Shown piece after piece: positions 12,801 through 24,916 of a DNA stretch of 64,000 nt. The DNA is from Auanema rhodensis (Eukaryota > Nematoda > Chromadorea > Rhabditida > Rhabditidae), in NCBI GenBank assembly GCA_964057225.1, contig OZ059894.1, forward strand, positions 22,474,476-22,538,475, written 5' to 3'. The notes under the pieces are model-generated. The model had not been told where the DNA came from and ran no database searches. It saw only the letters and a program-made list of their open reading frames with translations. Numbering within the stretch: the stretch's first letter is position 1; every line of letters begins with the position of its first letter. Both the position numbers and the translations under genes were made by a program.

Positions 12801-12982
12801 TTCACCCTGAAGGAATAATTTTTTCGTTGAATAACATTGTCCATCGTCTTTGCCTTGAAAAAAGGAATCTAAAAACATCTACTTTTTGCTAAATTATTTT
12901 GAAATTTTTCGAAAAAATTTTTGTCAAAATGTTTTTGGAAGCATTGTTGAGTGTACATGGAAACTCAACATACACTAATGCA
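9825..12982 (+). repeat. 4-monomer HOR (about 1404 bp)
   Basis: Units are 9825-11227 (1403 bp, one deletion) and 11228-12631, with the start of another at 12632. The order within a unit is: a C35 monomer; a CGTTAAAT monomer with A313; a monomer with T232 and A234; a monomer with CAAAGGATC. The same four-step order is partly embedded in the following 10-mer, at 13685 and 17195, so the 10-mer appears to have grown out of this tetramer. Confidence 0.7.
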
Positions 12983-15900
12983 TCATTTTTCAAACGATCA
13001 TAACTAATTTTTGTATTAAGCGTTTCTCAATGTAGTATAGTGCATTCGATGCGGATTTTTAAGCTGCGTCGATCTCTGTTATCAGATTTGCGCTAGCTTA
13101 AAAATGCACCGAGATATCAACTGATATAAGTTCACACTTATATCCTCGATTTTCACCCTGAAGGAATAATTTTTTCGTTAAATAACATTGTCCATCGTCT
13201 TTGCCTTGAAAAAAGGAATCTAAAAACATCTACTTTTTGCTAAATTATTTTGAAATTTTTCGAAAAAATTTTTGTCAAAATGTTTTTGGAAGCAATGTTG
13301 AGTGTACATGGAAACTCAACATACACTAATGCATCATTTTTCAAACGATCATAACTAATTTTTGTATTAAGCGTTTCTCAATGTAGTATAGTGCATTCGA
13401 TGCGGATTTTTAAGCTGCGTCGATCTGTGTTATCAGATTTGCGCTAGCTTAAAAATGCACCGAGATATCAACTGATATAAGTTCACACTTATATCCTCGA
13501 TTTTCACCCTGAAGGAATAATTTTTTCGTTGAATAACATTGTCCATCGTCTTTGCCTTGAAAAAAGGAATCTAAAAACATCTACTTTTTGCTAAATTATT
13601 TTGAAATTTTTCGAAAAAATTTTTGTCAAAATGTTTTTGGAAGCATTGTTGAGTGTACATGGAAACTCAACATACACTAATGCATCATTTTTCAAACGAT
13701 CATAACTAATTTTTGTATTAAGCGTTTCTCAATGTAGTATAGTGCATTCGATGCGGATTTTTAAGCTGCGTCGATCTCTGTTATCAGATTTGCGCTAGCT
13801 TAAAAATGCACCGAGATATCAACTGATATAAGTTCACACTTATATCCTCGATTTTCACCCTGAAGGAATAATTTTTTCGTTAAATAACATTGTCCATCGT
13901 CTTTGCCTTGAAAAAAGGAATCTAAAAACATCTACTTTTTGCTAAATTATTTTGAAATTTTTCGAAAAAATTTTTGTCAAAATGTTTTTGGAAGCAATGT
14001 TGAGTGTACATGGAAACTCAACATACACTAATGCATCATTTTTCAAACGATCATAACTAATTTTTGTATTAAGCGTTTCTCAATGTAGTATAGTGCATTC
14101 GATGCGGATTTTTAAGCTGCGTCGATCTGTGTTATCAGATTTGCGCTAGCTTAAAAATGCACCGAGATATCAACTGATATAAGTTCACACTTATATCCTC
14201 GATTTTCACCCTGAAGAATTAATTTTTTCGTTGAATAACATTGTCCATCGTCTTTGCCTTGAAAAATGAAATCTAAAAACATCTACTTTTTGCTAAATTA
14301 TTTTGAAATTTTTCGAAAAAATTTTTGTCAAAATGTTTTTGGAAGCATTGTTGAGTGTACATGGAAACTCAACATACACTAATGCATCATTTTTCAAAGG
14401 ATCATAACTAATTTTTGTATTAAGCGTTTCTCAATGTAGTATAGTGCATTCGATGCGGATTTTTAAGCTGCGTCGATCTGTGTTATCAGATTTGCGCTAG
14501 CTTAAAAATGCACCGAGATATCAACTGATATAAGTTCACACTTATATCCTCGATTTTCACCCTGAAGAATTAATTTTTTCGTTGAATAACATTGTCCATC
14601 GTCTTTGCCTTGAAAAATGGAATCTAAAAACATCCACTTTTTGCTAAATTATTCTGAAATTTTTCGAAAAAAGTTTTGTCAAAATGTTTTTGGAAGCAAT
14701 GTTGAGTGTACATGGAAACTCAACATACACTAATGCATCATTTTTCAAACGATCATAACTAATTTTTGTATCAAGCGTTTCTCAATGTAGTTTAGTGCAT
14801 TCGATGCGGATTTTTAAGCTGCGTCGATCTGTGTTATCAGATTTGCGCTAGCTTAAAAATGCACCGAGATATCAACTGATATAAGTTCACACTTATATCC
14901 TCGATTTTCACCCTGAAGGAATAATTTTTTCGTTGAATAACATTGTCCATCGTCTTTGCCTTGAAAAATGGAATCTAAAAACATCTACTTTTTGCTAAAT
15001 TATTTTGAAATTTTTCGAAAAAATTTTTGTCAAAATGTTTTTGGAAGCAATGTTGAGTGTACATGGAAACTCAACATACACTAATGCATCATTTTTCAAA
15101 CGATCATAACTAATTTGTGTATTAAGCGTTTCTCAATGTAGTATAGTGCATTCGATGCGGATTTTTAAGCTGCGTCGATCTGTGTTATCAGATTTGCGCT
15201 AGCTTAAAAATGCACCGAGATATCAACTGATATAAGTTCACACTTATATCCTCGATTTTCACCCTGAAGAATTAATTTTTTCGTTGAATAACATTGTCCA
15301 TCGTCTTTGCCTTGAAAAATGGAATTTAAAAACATCTACTTTTTGCTAAATTATTTTGAAATTTTTCGAAAAAATTTTTGTCAAAATGTTTTTGGAAGCA
15401 TTGTTGAGTGTACATGGAAACTCAACATACATTAATGCATCATTTTTCAAAGGATCATAACTAATTTTTGTATTAAGCGTTTCTCAATGTAATATAGTGC
15501 ATTCGATGCGGATTTTTAAGCTGCGTCGATCTCTGTTATCAGATTTGCGCTAGCTTAAAAATGCACCGAGATATCAACTGATATAAGTTCACACTTATAT
15601 CCTCGATTTTCACCCTGAAGGAATAATTTTTTCGTTGAATAACATTGTCCATCGTCTTTGCCTTGAAAAAAGGAATCTAAAAACATCTACTTTTTGCTAA
15701 ATTATTTTGAAATTTTTCGAAAAAATTTTTGTCAAAATGTTTTTGGAAGCAATGTTGAGTGTACATGGAAACTCAACATACACTAATGCATCATTTTTCA
15801 AACGATCATAACTAATTTTTGTATTAAGCGTTTCTCAATGTAGTATGGTGCATTCGATGCGGATTTTTAAGCTGCGTCGATCTCTGTTATCAGATTTGCG

Positions 15901-16492
15901 CTAGCTTAAAAATGCACCGAGATATCAACTGATATAAGTTCACACTTATATCCTCGATTTTCACCCTGAAGAATTAATTTTTTCGTTGAATAACATTGTC
16001 CATCGTCTTTGCCTTGAAAAATGGAATCTAAAAACATCTACTTTTTGCTAAATTGATTTGAAATTTTTCGAAAAAATTTTTGTCAAAATGTTTTTGGAAG
16101 CAATGTTGAGTGTACATGGAAACTCAACATACACTAATGCATCATTTTTCAAACGATCATAACTAATTTTTGTATCAAGCGTTTCTCAATGTAGTTTAGT
16201 GCATTCGATGCGGATTTTTCAGCTGCGTCGATCTGTGTTATCAGATTTGCGCTAGCTAAAAAATGCACCGAGATATCAACTGATATAAGTTCACACTTAT
16301 ATCCTCGATTTTCACCCTGAAGGAATATTTTTTTCGTTGAATAACATTGTCCATCGTCTTTGCCTTGAAAAAAGGAATCTAAAAACATCTACTTTTTGCT
16401 AAATTATTTTGAAATTTTTCGAAAAAACTTTTGTCAAAATGTTTTTGGAAGCATTGTTGAGTGTACATGGAAACTCAACATACACTAATGCA
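12983..16492 (+). repeat. 10-monomer HOR A, copy 1 (3510 bp)
   Basis: Ten monomers (38-47) are repeated in the same order in the adjoining 3510 bp. Landmarks are CAAAGGATC with CATCCAC, ATTCTG and AAGTTTTG in the fifth unit (14387); GAATTTAAA in the seventh (15089); GTAATATAG in the eighth (15440); TATGG with AATTGATTT in the ninth (15791); and C78 with AGCTAAAAAATG in the tenth (16142). I noticed about four single-base differences from copy 2. They include TTGTG near 15115 and AATATTTTTTT near 16325. Confidence 0.88.
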
Positions 16493-19400
16493 TCATTTTT
16501 CAAACGATCATAACTAATTTTTGTATTAAGCGTTTCTCAATGTAGTTTAGTGCATTCGATGCGGATTTTTAAGCTGCGTCGATCTCTGTTATCAGATTTG
16601 CGCTAGCTTAAAAATGCACCGAGATATCAACTGATATAAGTTCACACTTATATCCTCGATTTTCACCCTGAAGGAATAATTTTTTCGTTAAATAACATTG
16701 TCCATCGTCTTTGCCTTGAAAAAAGGAATCTAAAAACATCTACTTTTTGCTAAATTATTTTGAAATTTTTCGAAAAAATTTTTGTCAAAATGTTTTTGGA
16801 AGCAATGTTGAGTGTACATGGAAACTCAACATACACTAATGCATCATTTTTCAAACGATCATAACTAATTTTTGTATTAAGCGTTTCTCAATGTAGTATA
16901 GTGCATTCGATGCGGATTTTTAAGCTGCGTCGATCTGTGTTATCAGATTTGCGCTAGCTTAAAAATGCACCGAGATATCAACTGATATAAGTTCACACTT
17001 ATATCCTCGATTTTCACCCTGAAGGAATAATTTTTTCGTTGAATAACATTGTCCATCGTCTTTGCCTTGAAAAAAGGAATCTAAAAACATCTACTTTTTG
17101 CTAAATTATTTTGAAATTTTTCGAAAAAATTTTTGTCAAAATGTTTTTGGAAGCATTGTTGAGTGTACATGGAAACTCAACATACACTAATGCATCATTT
17201 TTCAAACGATCATAACTAATTTTTGTATTAAGCGTTTCTCAATGTAGTATAGTGCATTCGATGCGGATTTTTAAGCTGCGTCGATCTCTGTTATCAGATT
17301 TGCGCTAGCTTAAAAATGCACCGAGATATCAACTGATATAAGTTCACACTTATATCCTCGATTTTCACCCTGAAGGAATAATTTTTTCGTTAAATAACAT
17401 TGTCCATCGTCTTTGCCTTGAAAAAAGGAATCTAAAAACATCTACTTTTTGCTAAATTATTTTGAAATTTTTCGAAAAAATTTTTGTCAAAATGTTTTTG
17501 GAAGCAATGTTGAGTGTACATGGAAACTCAACATACACTAATGCATCATTTTTCAAACGATCATAACTAATTTTTGTATTAAGCGTTTCTCAATGTAGTA
17601 TAGTGCATTCGATGCGGATTTTTAAGCTGCGTCGATCTGTGTTATCAGATTTGCGCTAGCTTAAAAATGCACCGAGATATCAACTGATATAAGTTCACAC
17701 TTATATCCTCGATTTTCACCCTGAAGAATTAATTTTTTCGTTGAATAACATTGTCCATCGTCTTTGCCTTGAAAAATGAAATCTAAAAACATCTACTTTT
17801 TGCTAAATTATTTTGAAATTTTTCGAAAAAATTTTTGTCAAAATGTTTTTGGAAGCATTGTTGAGTGTACATGGAAACTCAACATACACTAATGCATCAT
17901 TTTTCAAAGGATCATAACTAATTTTTGTATTAAGCGTTTCTCAATGTAGTATAGTGCATTCGATGCGGATTTTTAAGCTGCGTCGATCTGTGTTATCAGA
18001 TTTGCGCTAGCTTAAAAATGCACCGAGATATCAACTGATATAAGTTCACACTTATATCCTCGATTTTCACCCTGAAGAATTAATTTTTTCGTTGAATAAC
18101 ATTGTCCATCGTCTTTGCCTTGAAAAATGGAATCTAAAAACATCCACTTTTTGCTAAATTATTCTGAAATTTTTCGAAAAAAGTTTTGTCAAAATGTTTT
18201 TGGAAGCAATGTTGAGTGTACATGGAAACTCAACATACACTAATGCATCATTTTTCAAACGATCATAACTAATTTTTGTATCAAGCGTTTCTCAATGTAG
18301 TTTAGTGCATTCGATGCGGATTTTTAAGCTGCGTCGATCTGTGTTATCAGATTTGCGCTAGCTTAAAAATGCACCGAGATATCAACTGATATAAGTTCAC
18401 ACTTATATCCTCGATTTTCACCCTGAAGGAATAATTTTTTCGTTGAATAACATTGTCCATCGTCTTTGCCTTGAAAAATGGAATCTAAAAACATCTACTT
18501 TTTGCTAAATTATTTTGAAATTTTTCGAAAAAATTTTTGTCAAAATGTTTTTGGAAGCAATGTTGAGTGTACATGGAAACTCAACATACACTAATGCATC
18601 ATTTTTCAAACGATCATAACTAATTTTTGTATTAAGCGTTTCTCAATGTAGTATAGTGCATTCGATGCGGATTTTTAAGCTGCGTCGATCTGTGTTATCA
18701 GATTTGCGCTAGCTTAAAAATGCACCGAGATATCAACTGATATAAGTTCACACTTATATCCTCGATTTTCACCCTGAAGAATTAATTTTTTCGTTGAATA
18801 ACATTGTCCATCGTCTTTGCCTTGAAAAATGGAATTTAAAAACATCTACTTTTTGCTAAATTATTTTGAAATTTTTCGAAAAAATTTTTGTCAAAATGTT
18901 TTTGGAAGCATTGTTGAGTGTACATGGAAACTCAACATACATTAATGCATCATTTTTCAAAGGATCATAACTAATTTTTGTATTAAGCGTTTCTCAATGT
19001 AATATAGTGCATTCGATGCGGATTTTTAAGCTGCGTCGATCTCTGTTATCAGATTTGCGCTAGCTTAAAAATGCACCGAGATATCAACTGATATAAGTTC
19101 ACACTTATATCCTCGATTTTCACCCTGAAGGAATAATTTTTTCGTTGAATAACATTGTCCATCGTCTTTGCCTTGAAAAAAGGAATCTAAAAACATCTAC
19201 TTTTTGCTAAATTATTTTGAAATTTTTCGAAAAAATTTTTGTCAAAATGTTTTTGGAAGCAATGTTGAGTGTACATGGAAACTCAACATACACTAATGCA
19301 TCATTTTTCAAACGATCATAACTAATTTTTGTATTAAGCGTTTCTCAATGTAGTATGGTGCATTCGATGCGGATTTTTAAGCTGCGTCGATCTCTGTTAT

Positions 19401-20002
19401 CAGATTTGCGCTAGCTTAAAAATGCACCGAGATATCAACTGATATAAGTTCACACTTATATCCTCGATTTTCACCCTGAAGAATTAATTTTTTCGTTGAA
19501 TAACATTGTCCATCGTCTTTGCCTTGAAAAATGGAATCTAAAAACATCTACTTTTCGCTAAATTGATTTGAAATTTTTCGAAAAAATTTTTGTCAAAATG
19601 TTTTTGGAAGCAATGTTGAGTGTACATGGAAACTCAACATACACTAATGCATCATTTTTCAAACGATCATAACTAATTTTTGTATCAAGCGTTTCTCAAT
19701 GTAGTTTAGTGCATTCGATGCGGATTTTTCAGCTGCGTCGATCTGTGTTATCAGATTTGCGCTAGCTAAAAAATGCACCGAGATATCAACTGATATAAGT
19801 TCACACTTATATCCTCGATTTTCACCCTGAAGGAATAATTTTTTCGTTGAATAACATTGTCCATCGTCTTTGCCTTGAAAAAAGGAATCTAAAAACATCT
19901 ACTTTTTGCTAAATTATTTTGAAATTTTTCGAAAAAACTTTTGTCAAAATGTTTTTGGAAGCATTGTTGAGTGTACATGGAAACTCAACATACACTAATG
20001 CA
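16493..20002 (+). repeat. 10-monomer HOR A, copy 2 (3510 bp)
   Basis: Monomers 48-57 repeat copy 1 in order, landmark for landmark, displaced by exactly 3510 bp. Differences noticed are T55 in the first unit (16493) and CTTTTCGC in the ninth (near 19555), plus the sites where copy 1 is the deviant. The near identity over 3.5 kb indicates a recent duplication by unequal exchange. Confidence 0.88.
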
Positions 20003-20353
20003 TCATTTTTCAAACGATCATAACTAATTTTTGTATTAAGCGTTTCTCAATGTAGTATAGTGCATTCGATGCGGATTTTTAAGCTGCGTCGATCTCTGTT
20101 ATCAGATTTGCGCTAGCTTAAAAATGCACCGAGATATCAACTGATATAAGTTCACACTTATATCCTCGATTTTCACCCTGAAGGAATAATTTTTTCGTTG
20201 AATAACATTGTCCATCGTCTTTGCTTTGAAAAAAGGAATCTAAAAACATCTACTTTTTGCTAAATTATTTTGAAATTTTTCGAAAAAATTTTTGTCAAAA
20301 TGTTTTTGGAAGCAATGTTGAGTGTACATGGAAACTCAACATACACTAATGCA
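20003..20353 (+). repeat. Single boundary monomer (58)
   Basis: This is an ordinary C94/A313 monomer with a private TTGCTTTG. It occupies the first position of what would be a third 10-mer copy but lacks the CGTTAAAT variant, so HOR A stops here. Confidence 0.6.
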
Positions 20354-23161
20354 TCATTTTTCAAACGATCATAACTAATTTTTGTATTAAGCGTTTCTCA
20401 ATGTAGTATAGTGCATTCGATGCGGATTTTTAAGCTGCGTCGATCTCTGTTATCAGATTTGCGCTAGCTTAAAAATGCACCGAGATATCAACTGATATAA
20501 GTTCACACTTATATCCTCGATTTTCACCCTGAAGAATTAATTTTTTCGTTGAATAACATTGTCCATCGTCTTTGCCTTGAATAAAGGAATCTAAAAACAT
20601 CTACTTTTTGCTAAATTATTTTGAAATTTTTCGAAAAAATTTTTGTCAAAATGTTTTTGGAAGCAATGTTGAGTGTACATGGAAACTCAACATACACTAA
20701 TGCATCATTTTTCAAACGATCATAACTAATTTTTGTGTTAAGCGTTTCTCAATGTAGTATAGTGCATTCGATGCGGATTTTTAAGCTGCGTCGATCTGTG
20801 TTATCAGATTTGCGCTAGCTTAAAAATGCACCGAGATATCAACTGATATAAGTTCACACTTATATCCTCGATTTTGACCCTGAAGGAATAATTTTTTTGT
20901 TGAATAACATTGTCCATCGTCTTTGCCTTGAAAAAAGGAATCTAAAAACATCTACTTTTTGCTAAATTATTTTGAAATTTTTCGAAAAAATTTTTGTCAA
21001 AATGTTTTTGGAAGCATTGTTGAGTGTACATGGAAACTCAACATACACTAATGCATCATTTTTCAAACGATCATAACTAATTTTTGTATTAAGCGTTTCT
21101 CAATGTAGTATAGTGCATTCGATGCGGATTTTTAAGCTGCGTCGATCTCTGTTATCAGATTTGCGCTAGCTTAAAAATGCACCGAGATATCAACTGATAT
21201 AAGTTCACACTTATATCCTCGATTTTCACCCTGAAGGAATAATTTTTTCGTTGAATAACATTGTCCATCGTCTTTGCCTTGAAAAAAGGAATCTAAAAAC
21301 ATCTACTTTTTGCTAAATTATTTTGAAATTTTTCGAAAAAATTTTTGTCAAAATGTTTTTGGAAGCATTGTTGAGTGTACATGGAAACTCAACATACACT
21401 AATGCATCATTTTTCAAACGATCATTACTAATTTTTGTATCAAGCGTTTCTCAATGTAGTTTAGTGCATTCGATGCGGATTTTTAAGCTGCGTCGATCTG
21501 TGTTATCAGATTTGCGCTAGCTTAAAAATGCACCGAGATATCAACTGATATAAGTTCACACTTATATCCTCGATTTTCACCCTGAAGGAATAATTTTTTC
21601 GTTGAATAACATTGTCCATCGTCTTTGCCTTGAAAAAAGTAATCTAAAAACATCTACTTTTTGCTAAATTATTTTGAAATTTTTCGAAAAAATTTTTGTC
21701 AAAATGTTTTTGGAAGCATTGTTGAGTGTACATGGAAACTCAACATACACTAATGCATCATTTTTCAAACGATCATTACTAATTTTTGTATTAAGCGTTT
21801 CTCAATGTAGTTTAGTGCATTCGATGCGGATTTTTAAGCTGCGTCGATCTGTGTTATCAGATTTGCGCTAGCTTAAAAATGCACCGAGATATCAACTGAT
21901 ATAAGTTCACACTTATATCCTCGATTTTCACCCTGAAGGAATGATTTTTTCGTTGAATAACATTGTCCATCGTCTTTGCCTTGAAAAAAGGAATCTAAAA
22001 ACATCTACTTTTTGCTAAATTATTTTGAAATTTTTCGAAAAAATTTTTGTCAAAATGTTTTTGGAAGCAATGTTGAGTGTACATGGAAACTCAACATACA
22101 CTAATGCATCATTTTTCAAACGATCATAACTAATTTTTGTATTAAGCGTTTCTCAATGTAGTATAGTGCATTCGATGCGGATTTTTAAGCTGCGTCGATC
22201 TGTGTTATCAGATTTGCGCTAGCTTAAAAATGCACCGAGATATCAACTGATATAAGTTCACACTTATATCCTCGATTTTCACCCTGAAGAATTAATTTTT
22301 TCGTTGAATAACATTGTCCATCGTCTTTGCCTTGAAAAATGAAATCTAAAAACATCTACTTTTTGCTAAATTATTTTGAAATTTTTCGAAAAAATTTTTG
22401 TCAAAATGTTTTTGGAAGCATTGTTGAGTGTACATGGAAACTCAACATACACTAATGCATCATTTTTCAAACGATCATAACTAATTTTTGTATCAAGCGT
22501 TTCTCAATGTAGTTTAGTGCATTCGATGCGGATTTTTAAGCTGCGTCGATCTGTGTTATCAGATTTGCGCTAGCTTAAAAATGCACCGAGATATCAACTG
22601 ATATAAGTTCACACTTATATCCTCGATTTTCACCCTGAAGAATTAATTTTTTCGTTGAATAACATTGTCCATCGTCTTTGCCTTGAAAAATGAAATCTAA
22701 AAACATCTACTTTTTGCTAAATTATTTTGAAATTTTTCGAAAAAATTTTTGTCAAAATGTTTTTGGAAGCATTGTTGAGTGTACATGGAAACTCAACATA
22801 CACTAATGCATCATTTTTCAAACGATCATAACTAATTTTTGTATCAAGCGTTTCTCAATGTAGTTTAGTGCATTCGATGCGGATTTTTAAGCTGCGTCGA
22901 TCTGTGTTATCAGATTTGCGCTAGCTTAAAAATGCACCGAGATATCAACTGATATAAGTTCACACTTATATCCTCGATTTTCACCCTGAAGAATTAATTT
23001 TTTCGTTGAATAACATTGTCCATCGTCTTTGCCTTGAAAAAAGGAATCTAAAAACATCTACTTTTTGCTAAATTATTTTGAAATTTTTCGAAAAAATTTT
23101 TGTCAAAATGTTTTTGGAAGCAATGTTGAGTGTACATGGAAACTCAACATACACTAATGCA
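20354..23161 (+). repeat. 8-monomer block, first copy (spacing 13 monomers)
   Basis: Monomers 59-66 match monomers 72-79 (24917-27724) in order at a distance of 4563 bp. Landmarks are GTGTTAAG with TTTTTTTGTTG (20705), two successive CATTACT monomers (21407 and 21758), GTAATC in the first of these, and GAATGATT in the second. A private TTTTGACCC is in the monomer at 20705. Confidence 0.85.
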
Positions 23162-24214
23162 TCATTTTTCAAACGATCATAACTAATTTTTGTATTAAGC
23201 GTTTCTCAATGTAGTATAGTGCATTCGATGCGGATTTTTAAGCTGCGTCGATCTGTGTTATCAGATTTGCGCTAGCTTAAAAATGCACCGAGATATCAAC
23301 TGATATAAGTTCACACTTATATCCTCGATTTTCACCCTGAAGAATTAATTTTTTCGTTGAATAACATTGTCCATCGTCTTTGCCTTGAAAAATGAAATCT
23401 AAAAACATCTACTTTTTGCTAAATTATTTTGAAATTTTTCGAAAAAATTTTTGTCAAAATGTTTTTGGAAGCATTGTTGAGTGTACATGGAAACTCAACA
23501 TACACTAATGCATCATTTTTCAAACGATCATAACTAATTTTTGTATCAAGCGTTTCTCAATGTAGTTTAGTGCATTCGATGCGGATTTTTAAGCTGCGTC
23601 GATCTGTGTTATCAGATTTGCGCTAGCTTAAAAATGCACCGAGATATCAACTGATATAAGTTCACACTTATATCCTCGATTTTCACCCTGAAGAATTAAT
23701 TTTTTCGTTGAATAACATTGTCCATCGTCTTTGCCTTGAAAAATGAAATCTAAAAACATCTACTTTTTGCTAAATTATTTTGAAATTTTTCGAAAAAATT
23801 TTTGTCAAAATGTTTTTGGAAGCATTGTTGAGTGTACATGGAAACTCAACATACACTAATGCATCATTTTTCAAACGATCATAACTAATTTTTGTATCAA
23901 GCGTTTCTCAATGTAGTTTAGTGCATTCGATGCGGATTTTTAAGCTGCGTCGATCTGTGTTATCAGATTTGCGCTAGCTTAAAAATGCACCGAGATATCA
24001 ACTGATATAAGTTCACACTTATATCCTCGATTTTCACCCTGAAGGAATAATTTTTTTGTTGAATAACATTGTCCATCGTCTTTGCCTTGAAAAAAGGAAT
24101 CTAAAAACATCTACTTTTTGCTAAATTATTTTGAAATTTTTCGAAAAAATTTTTGTCAAAATGTTTTTGGAAGCATTGTTGAGTGTACATGGAAACTCAA
24201 CATACACTAATGCA
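23162..24214 (+). repeat. Trimer-like block, monomers 67-69
   Basis: Three monomers run T35/A55, C35/T55, C35/T55, the same order as 22109-23161. This makes a 1053-bp local trimer repeat. The third differs at 182/184 and carries TTTTTTTGTTG, so its 3' half looks borrowed from the GTGTT-type monomers. Confidence 0.6.
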
Positions 24215-24916
24215 TCATTTTTCAAACGATCATAACTAATTTTTGTATTAAGCGTTTCTCAATGTAGTATAGTGCATTCGATGCGGATTTTTAAGCTGCG
24301 TCGATCTCTGTTATCAGATTTGCGCTAGCTTAAAAATGCACCGAGATATCAACTGATATAAGTTCACACTTATATCCTCGATTTTCACCCTGAAGAATTA
24401 ATTTTTTCGTTGAATAACATTGTCCATCGTCTTTGCCTTGAATAAAGGAATCTAAAAACATCTACTTTTTGCTAAATTATTTTGAAATTTTTCGAAAAAA
24501 TTTTTGTCAAAATGTTTTTGGAAGCAATGTTGAGTGTACATGGAAACTCAACATACACTAATGCATCATTTTTCAAACGATCATAACTAATTTTTGTGTT
24601 AAGCGTTTCTCAATGTAGTATAGTGCATTCGATGCGGATTTTTAAGCTGCGTCGATCTGTGTTATCAGATTTGCGCTAGCTTAAAAATGCACCGAGATAT
24701 CAACTGATATAAGTTCACACTTATATCCTCGATTTTCACCCTGAAGGAATAATTTTTTTGTTGAATAACATTGTCCATCGTCTTTGCCTTGAAAAAAGGA
24801 ATCTAAAAACATCTACTTTTTGCTAAATTATTTTGAAATTTTTCGAAAAAATTTTTGTCAAAATGTTTTTGGAAGCATTGTTGAGTGTACATGGAAACTC
24901 AACATACACTAATGCA
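24215..24916 (+). repeat. Dimer duplicated next to its copy
   Basis: Monomers 70-71 look identical to monomers 72-73 (24917-25618): a C94/T229/A313 unit followed by a GTGTTAAG/TTTTTTTGTTG unit. The first copy of the 13-mer block has only one such pair (20354-21055). This is therefore a 702-bp tandem duplication specific to the second copy's left edge. Confidence 0.8.

Noticed and set aside
16149-16388. 79-codon open frame on the minus strand, repeated at 19659-19898
   Set aside because: It exists only because the AGCTAAAAAATG and C78 changes of the monomers at 16142 and 19652 remove stops. It lies entirely inside satellite, has no recognisable domain and was copied with HOR A.
21323-21520. 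65-codon open frames on the plus strand at 21323, 21674, 25886 and 26237
   Set aside because: They arise where CATAACT became CATTACT, turning a TAA into TTA in the monomers at 21407, 21758, 25970 and 26321. They cross the monomer boundary, start at a TTG (the only ATG is internal) and resemble no known protein. Their recurrence reflects the 13-monomer-spaced duplication.
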